A DNA stretch of 64,000 nt. Origin: Metridium senile (Eukaryota; Cnidaria; Anthozoa; Actiniaria; Metridiidae). Below the pieces are notes generated by a model. It saw only the letters and a list, made by a program, of their open reading frames with translations. It had not been told where the DNA came from and made no database searches. Of the stretch, positions 42,916 through 55,500 are shown in pieces. The stretch's first letter is position 1, and each line of letters starts with the position of its first letter. Position numbers and translations under genes: made by a program. Location of the stretch: positions 8,854,470 to 8,918,469 of the forward strand of contig OX459110.1 in assembly GCA_949775045.1 (NCBI GenBank), in the 5' to 3' direction.

Positions 42916-43178
42916 AATAACGGATACATTAACATTTGTCTCACATTTTTTTGTAGCAATACCTGTAACATATTGAATCAAAATGTAAATCCTGGTTTCA
43001 GTTTTTATTAAACAAAAAGAAGAAAATGTATGAAATATGAAAAAAAAAAAAATGAAGCTTGGGCTACCTGTGTTATTCAAAAATGCGTTACCTGTGTTAT
43101 TTGAGAATTGGGGTCCCTGTGTTATTTATTATTTTACACCAGTTCCTGTTCCTGTCCCTATGACATAACGTCCCTCTG
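42915..43178 (+). repeat. Repeat block forming the SIRT1 5' flank
   Basis: It is the second copy of 29640-29902 (GGGCTACCTGTGTTATTC, CCTATGACATAACGTCCCTC). It ends about 25 bp before the SIRT1 ATG, so the proximal promoter or 5' UTR is repeat-derived. Confidence 0.8.
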
Positions 43179-43203
43179 CTCACATACAAACAAACGATCC
43201 AAA

Positions 43204-43510
43204 ATGGCGGATATCGAAAATGATTCTTTTCCTTCAAAACGAATCCGTCTTTCTCCTGAACGAGAAGATAACATTTTAAACACAACAACGGAAAGAGTAA
43301 ACACTAAACAGGACCCTGGCGTCGACGGCGAGACGTTTCCAACGAATTTTAGCGCCTTTCAAACTTCAAATGTTGACCCTAGTGAACAAGATGGCGGCTC
43401 GAGCGATGTTCCCCATCACGAACAGTTTGAAGAAGACGACTTTCCTAGCTGTTACAGTGTAGAGGATGATATTGATAATAACGAAGAGCATCATTATCAG
43501 CCCATAGCAG
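43204..43510 (+). CDS. SIRT1: SIRT1 exon 1 (acidic N-terminus)
   Basis: It encodes residues 1-102 plus the first base of 103: disordered, acidic, with a KRIRLSPER basic patch. The start is the first in-frame ATG (AAAATGG). The donor is GTAAAA. Confidence 0.92.
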
Positions 43511-46500
43511 GTAAAATATGAGGTTGGATTTGAGTTTTATTGTTTGACATTGTTTTACACTTCAAAGCAATATCATTAATATGCCGCCATTTTGTTTTCA
43601 AAAAGTTGAACTTCGATTAAAAATTCTCGAAATCGATAATTGTTTTATCTTCTCTCGAACAAACCCATAAATGACTATCAAACTGTTGTTTTTGAAGATA
43701 TATATTCGTGGCTTGATAATTTAAGCTGTTTTAATTCGACAAAAAACTGTTTTGGATTTTTGACGTTTGGTTAAAATGAGTAGGGGAGGAGAGGGGTAGG
43801 ACAGTCGGTGATTTCCGGTCAATCTTTTTCGTTTTATATTTTTAAATCACAGTTTAGAAAAAATAAAAAGGATTCAACATTTAGCCAAAAATAGGAAAAC
43901 AATATAGAATAATAATGATAATAAAGAGTAACATGTTAGATTTATTATTTTTTTATAGACAATATTATTCATTATTTTTTTGGCATACTTAATAATAATA
44001 ACAATAATATTAATTTTTATGATAATAATAATAATAATATTTTTAAAGTGCCTATTCATCGCTGTTCTAGGCGCTGTAATACAAAATTATCAAACACAAT
44101 ACAATACAATACATTTTTATTTAGCAAACAAGTTACATTTTTTCATACTACATTTTGTGATTTTAAATTACAAAAGGTAGTTTTAAGGTAGTTTTAGTTT
44201 TAGTTTTAAGGTAGTTTTCAGTTACGATAAAATATGTGCATATTTATTTGTAATTTTGTCTATTTTGAATGAATGCCTAGAGGCTAAATTAACTGGGAGG
44301 TTTTCGTGTTAGCCACTAGCAGAGCTGCCAACCCCGGACGAATTCAAATCTTGAGTTAGGGATAATTGATTGATAAACTCCCGATTTCCGCCATTTTGTT
44401 TCTCAAATTTGTCAACATTTCTGAACCAAAAAAAACATATAACACCACAGGTAAATCTATCGGTTTTATCGATTATCCGGGAGATTTCGATCTTATCCGG
44501 GAGACCGGGAGACATGGCTCAAATTCTGGAGAATCCCGGATTATCCGGGAGGGTTAGCAGCTATGCACTAGTTATTTGTATTTTATGTTGTACATGTGTG
44601 TTGTATTTTTAAACGAGCTGAAAGATAGGCCTTATAATATAAATATAATACAAATTACATGTATAGATATGGATAACAAACAAAATACAGGTTACACAAA
44701 AGTGAATACAAAAATATACCTATTGGTATGAATAAAGAAGAAGATTATTGTTTGTTCACTTATAAGTATTGAGGCTGCTTTGTCTTTGTAACAAGACCGC
44801 CTTCATTTTCTTTTTGAATAAGGAGGTGTTCTTATAACTTCTTTTAGATTAGTTGGAATTTCTTTCCATACAGTATGTCAGAAGCTATAACACTAATGGT
44901 TTGTTTTCCTAAGTTTGTTCTAAATTTTTGTTTATAAAGATTTTTATTTGAGACATACCTAGTGTTATATCTATGTTTGTTTTTTACGAATTGAAAGTAA
45001 TCGTCAAAAATAGATGGTAGTTGATTTGTTTGCCATAAGTATATAAATTTTAAAGAATTTAATTTGAAAATATTCCTTTTAGCAGATCTAGTAGATTGAT
45101 AAAAGGTAAAGCTTTAGCGGTGTTTTTACCATATAGTGTTGCAAAGAATAGTATCCTTACTATGTGATTTTGTTTTACTTGTATCTTCGTCAGATGAGTT
45201 TTGTAGGCACTACCCCACGCAACAATTGCATACGTTAAGTATGGGTAAACTAGGCTGTTATAAATTGTTTTCATTTGTGATAGAGAAACATAGTGTTGGA
45301 TTTTTAGTAAAATACCTGCATTCCTTGATAAACGAGAACATAAAAAGGCGATGTGGTATTTCCACGATATATTTTCATCAATGAATACACCAAGAAACTT
45401 GACATGATCTTTCTTTTCGATAGAGATATACGAATTCTCATTGTTCGAAAGTTTAATATCTACATGTACGTTTTTTGTCAGTCTTTTATTTGGTGATTTA
45501 ATAATCATAAAGTTAGTTTTACGAATATTAATCGATAGTCTGTTTGCATTACACCAGTTTGAGACCTTTACCAACTCATTGTTTACTAAAAGTTCCAGAT
45601 TTAGTAAGTTAGGTGATGCAAATATTATTGTAAATGATAATATGTCAGAGCAATTTGATATATCGTTAATGTATATTAAGAATAAGGGAGGGCCTAACAA
45701 GCTACGCTGTGGTATTCCGCATGTAACTGTTCTTAGGTTTGATTTTTCTTCTAATTCTACATACTGTTTCCTGTTTTCTAAGTAATTTGAAAACCATCCT
45801 AAGGGGATTCCTCTAATTCCGTATTGTTGTAGTTTGTTGAGTAGGATTTTGTGATTAACCGTGTCGAAAGCCTTAGCAAAATCCAGAAATATACCACAAG
45901 TATACAAATTGTTATCTATGGACTTTTTAAAGCATTCGGTTATTTCAATAATAGCTTGCTCAGTTGATCTGTTTTTCCTGAATCCAAATTGATAGTCATT
46001 TAAGATTTGATGTTTTTCAATGTAATTGAGTAATTGCTGACAAACTAGTTTTTCGAATATTTGCGAGAATGTTGAAAGAATAGATATTGGTCTGTAGTTA
46101 GTAGGGTTGGAGGTGTCACCTCCTTTAGGAACTGGTGTTACTCTTGACATTTTAAGAGTCTCGGGTACGATACCTTGTACGAGTGACAAATTGAATAGTT
46201 CAGCTAAGGGTGTACTAATTAAGTCTGAAGCTATTTTGATACAGTGAATAGGAATCCCAATTGAAGACTTTTTAGCATCTTTTATTACAGGTCTCTTGCA
46301 CCCCATTTGTGAGTATACCCCAGAACATAAAGCTGTTAAGATACAATTTCTTAATGTAAGTTGTTGGATCTAGTTGTGTCAGAGGAATTTTACCTGATAG
46401 TGTTGTCCCAACCGATGTAAAATATGAATTAAGTTGATTAGAAATACTTGCTTGGTCTGTGAAGCATTTGTTTTCATGAATAAGCCTGGTTATAGTATTA

Positions 46501-49500
46501 CCGTTACTCCTTTTTCTATTTAAAACTATTTAAAACCAGAAAAATATTATACATTCAAAGCTATACATTGTACATATTTAAGTTTTAGTTTATGATTTCA
46601 TGTATATGTACATGTATATACTGTAGGTTTTTGTATAAATTAACGATACATAGTGCTTTTTTCAATCCATTTTGAAATATTAATACTTCTTGTGAAAATT
46701 CAAATCACTGCAGAGATCGCTGTATACATTGTATTAACGGTTTATTTCTCAATGCTCTTGGGTCTTGGCACTGTAGCGCTTTTCACTATTTAGTATTTAG
46801 TATGGGTGGCATGGGTGACCAAGCAGTGAGAGTGCTGGTCTTTCACCAATATGACCTGGTTACAATTCTCATCTCGGGCAACAAGTGAATCAAGTTTGTT
46901 TCATGTGTTATTCTCTCTCTCATGCCATGAGGGTTTTTCTCCGTGCTATCCGGTTTTCCTCCTCAAAATTAATCAACATGTGAGAAGTGATGTGTGCTAA
47001 AATATTTAATGTAGGGGTAGTGAGTGTGAGTGTGTGGAATACTTAAACATTAGTCACTGACTAGGGAGATTCAGGCCTCTTCTACAGGAATCCGATCAGG
47101 CTGAAACCGCATAGAAATATTTGCGTCCACACAAATCCACATATCCGTAGGATTCAAGTAAAAGTATGCGGTTTCAGTGACCGGATTCACTGGATTCGTG
47201 TGGACGATAGACTGATTCGCATCAAAAAGTTTGCGGTTTCAAAAGTATCCGGATCCGTGTGGACGGGGTCTCAGTAACAACTCCCTGTAGTTCACATAAA
47301 ATAATGATTGATTGATGTAATTTATTCAATGTTTTTTGGAATAGCTGTACTAATGTGTGTGTATATTTATGTGGAATACTTTTATGTGACGCAGGACCAA
47401 TGGGATGGATTCAGAGACAAATGAACCTTGGCATCAGTCCTAGAGAAATACTCTCCTATATGATACCACATGCAAAAATTGTAAGTATTATTTTGGATAT
47501 TTATTACAGCTTAACGCGCCTTACCGTGACCACCCAATTAAAGTTTTGTACAAGTTAGCTTATTATTTGCTACACCTTTTCAAATTTAAACATCCTGGGA
47601 GGTTTTTCAGATACTTATAAATCTCACTCTTATCTTCGTTTTGAACATTTCAAAGTGTTAACCGCTTGACACTCGGCGTGTCTTTTATATTAAGGTCAAA
47701 TTCTCGCTTTTTGATTGGTTAACTTGTACACAACTATAATTAGGTGGCCACGGTAAGGTGGCATCGCACTGTAATTTTGCATTTTAAAAGTATTGATACT
47801 AAGTGGAAATCATTGAATCTCTCTGAAGAACAACTATCGTAAGGGACCATCTCCTGTAAGTGAACACTATTTCAATTTCCTGTTTGTGTTTTCCATATTT
47901 TGGACCATCCAAAGTCATTAGACTGCTGGCTTTTGGAAAACAATACCTAAAACATCTTTAGAGATACCGTGGCAGAAACATTTGCCAAGCAAAGAGATAA
48001 GATACAGTAATTTTGAAATTTGTTGATAATTTTTGACATGTGTGACGTGTTACAAATTACACATGGTTTGGGCTTCATGTGATAGGGTTCTCATGGTTTG
48101 GGCCCTTCCTGTGTTAAGGTTCAAGTGACCATCTCCTGTAAGCAACAATTTTCTTGTGGTCCAAGGGGTGGTCGCTTACGAGAGAGTCAACTGTAATCAA
48201 AATACAGCAACTGATTTAAATAATTATTGCTCTGGACTGACTAGACATATTATTTGTACACGAATCTCACTAACCTTCGATATTCTCCTTCATTTTCAGC
48301 CGTCAGATCTTAAAGATGATCATGTGACGTTATGGAAGATTATTATTGATCTACTTACATCACCATCACCGCGTCAGAAACTTGACCATGTTAATTCTTT
48401 AGATGATGTAGTTAGTCTGATAAATGGATGTAAAAATGTGGTGGTGCTAACGGGTGCAGGGGTGAGTAAAATTCCTCTTCTCAAATGAATGTTTTGATAA
48501 TGGTTGTTGGAGTTAAAGCCGCAGTCCAAACTCAAAAGCCTGCAAAGGATATCAGTAATAATTTTAAATGTTGAACATGATTTGCGATTTTAAACAATGT
48601 ACATTTTTTCAATAAATGATTATTTGTTTCATCATCTACCAACGCCATGCAACAACTTGTTATGGTCATATAATCAGGGCTCCCAGGATTATGCGATTTT
48701 TTTCAGCAAATTATGCACTATTTTCTGGCAAATTATGCGCCGATTATGCAAATTTCGCAATATTGCACAATATTTTTTAGTAAAAAATTTCCATGGAAAT
48801 TACAATTTATGAAGTAAACCAGTAAGTTTTACTTCAACAAAATTATCCATCATTGAAAACACAGCAAAGAAAGACTTGCAGCCAAAGCTGTGATTGGCAA
48901 TCTTTCATCCAATCATGGCGCGTGTTATATGAAGAACTAGAGCATAGGCTTTTTTACGAGATTATGCGAATTATGCGCTCAGAGGCAAATTATGAGCTTT
49001 TGCATTGGCGCATAATTTCGGGAGCCCTGTATGATACAAACAGGTACAACTAAAATATGATATGAATATTAAATGGATATCAAGAGAAGAAATTTATGCT
49101 GACATCTTTTGCAGGCTTGTGTGGACTGTACCTTTGATTGCAACACTTTTTGAAATAGGTATATGTTAATTTGTTTTGTGGTGATTGCATTATGATATGA
49201 TGATGATCATCATACTGTGGTTGCCAGTCACATGACCAACTAGACCTTCTAACACAAATGAAAATAGAGTTTTGGTGGATGTCAATCATTGGCTGGGAAC
49301 TGCAGTAAGCAGTTGCATTAGTAAAGGCCGATATATTTTGGAAGCTTCTTTGGGATTCAAAAACACGACCCTTGCAGTACAGGTACAATGCTCTACCAAC
49401 TGAGCTATGAAATCGAAGCCACATATGTTTATAGAAGTTCATTTTGTCAAGTTCATTAGGCCACAGAAATGAATTCTCCTAATTCTTGTAAAAAAAGGTT

Positions 49501-52500
49501 TAACAATGCCTGGGTATAATATTGTAACATAAATCAATTTTGTCCTTCACTAGGTGTCTGTATCATGCGGCATTCCTGACTTTAGATCACGGGATGGTAT
49601 ATACGCAAGACTTAGTGAGGAATACCCTGATTTACCTGACCCACAGGCTATGTTTGATATCACTTATTTCAACCAAAACCCTTATCCATTCTTCAAATTC
49701 GCAAAGGTAAGTAACATACTATTGTTATTGCTAGTAAAGTAAACATACTTACCACCGATTTCATTACTACGTGCCCAACAGAGTTTGTGAAGGGAGTTGG
49801 TGATTCTCTTCCGTCAATCAAACACAATTTGTCTAGACATTTTACAAACAAGTCGTCAACGACAGTTCAATGAAAAATCATTTTTTTCCCGGACCTAAAG
49901 ATATATTTTAGGTATCAGACTGTTCAAACTAAATGAGTTTCATGTCTTTCATAAGACAATTGTATTTTATGGCTCAATTTTCTTTTTAAAAATAACATTT
50001 CTACCTGTTTAATGTTTACATCGACCGTTGTTTACAGTTCACTTAATTAGTTGTCTAGACAAATTGTGTTTGATTGACGGAAGAGTATCGCCATCTTCGC
50101 TTCACAAATTTTTTGTCTGACAGCGCGCAGTAATGAGATTTCATGGTAAACCATGAAATAAAACCATTATAGTAGTTACTATCTAATAGTTTCTATTTTG
50201 TAACTATCACTCAACCAGAAACATCAAATACAAAATGGAACAATCCTATAACTAATAAGGAAATAGCATGAATAATGCTTTTTTCAGTATAATTTTATTA
50301 TTAATATTAAATTGCACAATATTCTTGTACAATTTGTAATTAATAGATGCTCATGATGTTTTGAAAGTTATCAAATTAAAGGCGAGTTCCAATTTTGAAA
50401 ACTCTCAAAACATCACTCTTATCTATTAAATACAAATTGTATTCAAGATTTTGCGATTTCCTATACAAATGTTTGGAAAATGTTTTCTTTTTCTCTAGGA
50501 AATTTATCCTGGTCAGTTCAAGCCATCATTGAGTCATCAATTTATTCATCAAATAGAAAAACATGGTAGTCTACTAAGAAACTACTCCCAGAATATTGAC
50601 ACACTTGAACAGATTGCTGGGATAGAAAACGTCATACAATGTCATGGTAAGATGAGAGAATATTAAATAATTACAATAGTTATAATAATTGTAAAAAACT
50701 ACATCAGAATAATCAACTACTAGAACAGACTGCTGGAATAGAAAACATCATACAATGTCATGGTAAGATGAGAAAATTTTGAGGAATGACTTGACAACTT
50801 TATTTTTGTTCACACGTGTGTGTTTCATACACACATGAACCTTGCTGATTAGATACCTCAATTTGTTACAAATTAGTGAAAAAAAATTGGCCATCCAATT
50901 ACATTGTAGATGCAGACTCTTAGCAAATGAGATTTTAAATAGTTAATACAATGTAAAGAAAGTTTGTTATACAATTCACATTAATTTTATTGCTTAAGTC
51001 TTTGTATTTCTTAACTTGTCGCTATAATGGAGGGTAGGTAAACAAAGCAAGATGGCGAGCAGGGACCATGATGCATAGGATTGGCACATTTGGAAGCTTA
51101 AAACAACTGCTGACCGGAACAATGCTCCAAGTTAACTTTGCTTAAATATTAACCGCATTACAGCGCAAAGCCCAAAAGTGTGACCGCAGATAATTTATTC
51201 ACATTCTTTTAACATGTTTGTCTGTAGCTGCTTTGGATTCAAATGGACTTCATTCTAGCTATTTTAACCTCAAAATTCAACTGAAGATTGACATCATTCT
51301 AGTCTTGTGATTCACAGTGAGAAATGTTCACATTTAATCTAGAGGAGTTGATTGAAAAGATGTAGAGAAAATATGAATAAATTATCGCCGGTCATACTTT
51401 TGGGCTTTGCGCTGTAAACAGTTTGGCATTTTCATTACATATATGTTTTAAGCTTGGGCGCTTGTCACACACTTGTTTGTTAGAGTTGTACTAGCAAGAT
51501 TCAATAAATAACCGAAAACTTTGTACAAGAGAAGTTAACATTACACTACATGTAGTAACTTAGCTATGGAGTTGCCAATATCAACCATAACAATGTATAA
51601 TGAATGTTTTTATTTATAAATCTTTGTAGGGTCCTTTTCAACAGCATCATGTACTAATTGTAAATACAAGGTCTCATCACCAGACATCAAAGGTGATATA
51701 TTTAATCAGGTATGAGGCTTTGTGTTTTTTTTTTCTCTCACTCAGGCCCTTTTAATGTAAATTTATGTAGCTACAATCTTTGACAAAAGTACATAATCCC
51801 ATGTAGTTGGCATGAGCTTTTTTTATCTCATAGTGACTATTTTATGGGTCAAAACACGGTATTTGCAATGTTACGGAAGGGAAGACAAAATGTTTTCTTT
51901 AACTATAGAATATTAAAGATCATGAGAAAAATATCATATGCCCTTGGCGCCTTGATCTTTATTTCACTTATACACCACGCATTTCATCCTGTGTTTCCAT
52001 TTACGGTGTTCAAATTTACCTTAGAGATTAATATCTCTCTGGGACCCCGCACAGTTGCTCTATACTACTCTGTCCGGCTGCGTATCCAGCGTGGTTGGTC
52101 CTTGTAGTGTTGTGGTAACACATTGGACTAGAAAGCTGAAACCGTGGGGTTCAATTCCCGCCAAGGGCATATTATGATATTTTTTTTATGATCTTTATTT
52201 CACTTATACACCAAACACATTTCAGCTCATTATAGAATATTACCAAATATTTTTCCATAATTGCATGTTAACATCACAGATACCTACCAGTACTACAGAC
52301 ACATGAGAATAAACAAATATACAAACATCTGTATCTTGGTCACAATAAAGTGTTATGGAGGGGAACAGAGAAACCAAAATACCATGTTTTGACCCTTATA
52401 TGTTTTACAGTGAAGACATTATTTTAAATCCAGAGCACATTGAGTTTTTTGTTATTTTTTTAACCCACATCCCATGAGTGAATAGATATGAAATATGATT

Positions 52501-55500
52501 TCTTTTGAAGCAGGGGAAGGTTAAACAAATACTAACATGAAAAAAGTCATGTGTTCACGGTTTAAGTATCGAAAAATTTACCCTACTTCCCCTCAAATCA
52601 ATTTTCTGTGGAATGGAAGTAATAGAGGTCAACCAAATAAGCACCAAACAATGACTCAATCCTCAACATTGCCAAGGAGGGTGGGGGAGTAGCAGAATTT
52701 CAGCAATACTAAAATGATTTTAGTTTACTGACTTTCTCACTACTGGTGGAATGTACTTGGTAAAAACATAGAAGAGAACAAAGGACGACCACAACAAAAA
52801 ACAATAAAGAAACCTATTGGCATATTGTACTCTTTCATGTCTTCATAATCTATCAACACTGCTTGCATGTGCAATATCATATTAAACATACATACATACA
52901 TACTTTATTAGGTTTTCCAAACAGGCAATTCAAATTTTTATTACATGAATATATAATAATCTATAATGATGTCTAAAAAAATATGATAATACAGGGTCAA
53001 AAGAATATAAAAATCTAATTATAAAGTTTGTCTAGTAATTTGTACTTTAAAGTGCTTTTACAGTGCGACTCGCCGTACCGTAGTCACCTACACAAACTTT
53101 TGATGAATTTTTGACATTATTTTGACATTTTTTCATCTCAATTGGACCAATTACAGACATCAAAGTATCTAAAGTCTCCGCCTCTGATCGATATTAACTC
53201 CGCCTCTCGATATAAACTCCGCCTCTCGATATAAACGTGTATCTGATTGGTCTGATTGAGATGAAAAAATGTCAAAATAATGTCAAAAATTCATCAAATG
53301 TTTTTGTAAGTGACTACGGTACGGCGAGTCGCACTGTAAACTTTCTTAACGACTTAAGTTCCTTTAGTTCTAAATCCAATGAGTTTAATATGTCAACATT
53401 ATTTTTATCCTCAGCTGTTAACATTAATTTTGTTAATGTTTTGTTACAGAAAATCCCACTTTGTACAAAGTGCAAGAGTGAAGATGGAAAACTTTCTATC
53501 ATGAAGCCTGGTATCCTTTACTTACAGTAAATTGTTGTTAAATTTCTATTATAATATATGTTTATTAAGTACCGGTATTTGAGATAATATGCACACTCTA
53601 ATTGCTTGGTTACTGCACGATTATAATGGGGCTAAATGGAATTTAGGCAATGTTAAACTTGAGGTGTGTATTGCTGCAATGTGTTTTGTGCTGCTGGGCT
53701 TGCTGTGGTGAACGTGGGCTGTTCAGCGGTTGCTTTATGATCATTGGGGGCGCCCCTATTTTATGCAAGGACTTACACACGAGGCTGTGTGTTTAGCAAT
53801 CTGCTGCGATTGCTTGCTGCTTTGTTTTGTGCTTCCCGCCCACCTTATCCCTGGTAAGTATGGAAGTAAGTATTATTCCACTGATCTGATCAGTGTGACA
53901 GGTGTTAGGTGGTGGACCGTGGGTGGGTACCATGGTTACCACCTTGTCGCCGGGGACATGTGCGTCCTTCCGGGTGGCATCATAGAACCTAAGCCCAACC
54001 TTATTACTGCCGATAAGTTTAATCAGAGGTCAAAAAAATCAAAAAAATTTGATAAAAGTAATATAAACAATATGTGTAATGTTTACAACACTCGCGTCCA
54101 TGTTGTCTCAGCATATTTAATCACAAGCCAAAGGCAGATGATTGTATTGCCAATACAACATTGACGCAAATGTTGTAAATGCCTAAAAAGTAAATCTTGT
54201 CGAGAAATTTCAAGTAAAAAGTAATGCAAATCAGGAAATACAACTCAAGTCATGGTCCAGGACTCCCAAAAGCTGTCTGCCAATGGTCAAATGTCAGAAA
54301 TTAGGTTTGGCAGGCAAAAATCATTATGAACTGCCAGATGGAATTCAAAATTGCAGTCAAAATTTACCGGAAATCATCTTTCACTGTTCCTTTATCTTGA
54401 AGTGGCAGGCCAAATTTTGTTCCTATGCAAAGTCATTGAATATGTATATTATGTTGAAGGAATGTTATTTATAACACATTCCCACGAAGAAATGGTCTCT
54501 GGCGGGAAAATAAACGACTCTGATTGGTTCGGGGTGGGTATAAATTAAAACGACGCCTTGCATGCATTACTTGGTCAATCAGTCGAAGACCGAAGTGGAC
54601 ATCGCTCAAGTGTTGTTTTCTGCACCCCGGCTGAACGTTTTTGAGATGGATGATAACCAAGTTCCTTTGCCGGATCCTGGCGCTGTTGAAGCTTTAGTTA
54701 ATGCGAATCCGCCAGTTCAAGCTCAAAATCCTGCAGTGATTCCTCCAGAGGTTGAGGCGAGCATGCTGAGGCTCGACCCGAAGTAAGTTTAGACGAAGTG
54801 ATCTTTCATTTGATGCTTAGTTTAGGATAATTGTTTTTTTTTCGCGGTTGTGTTTTTTGTTTAAAAGTCTAAAGGGAAGAGTCCGTGAACGTGACTGCAG
54901 TTTTATGGAGTTTAAAGTAAAATGCTTACGGGTTTGTTTGTCGAAAGTAAAAATAAAGGAGTCCGTGAACGTGACTGTAGTTAATGATTTGTACAAAGCG
55001 AAATGATTATGGTGTTTGTCTGAAAGTATATAAATGAAGTAGTCCGTGAACGTGACTGTAGTTTATGGTATGTAAAGCGAAATGATTATGGTGCTTGTTT
55101 AAAAGTATAAATGAAGTAGTCCGTGAACGTGACTGTGGTTTATGGTCTGTAAAGCGAAATGATTATGGTGCTTGTTTAAAAGTATAAATGAAGTAGTCCG
55201 TGAACGTGACTGTAGTTTATGGTATGTAAAGCGAAATGATTATGGTGCTTGTCTAAAAGTATAAATGAAGTAGTCCGTGAACGTGACTGTAGTTTATGGT
55301 ATTTAAAGCGAAATGATTATGGTGCTTGTCTAAAAGTATAAATGAAGTAGTCCGTGAACGTGACTGTAGTTTATGGTATGTAAAGCGAAATGATTATGGT
55401 GCTTGTCTAAAAGTATAAAGGAAGTAGTCCGTGAACGTGAACGTGACTGTGGTTTATGGTCTGTAAAGTAAAATGCTTACGGTTTTTGTTGGAAAGTATC

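Noticed and set aside
45441..45785. 114-aa + strand frame in SIRT1 intron 1
   Set aside because: It is antisense to the LINE reverse transcriptase.
52098..52168. Functional tRNA gene
   Set aside because: The anticodon stem does not pair and the copy is embedded in a MITE-like element.
53237..53530. 97-aa frame starting in a MITE and running into SIRT1 exon 7
   Set aside because: Its first part is MITE and LINE sequence; only 53450-53510 is exon, as shown by phase with exons 6 and 8.
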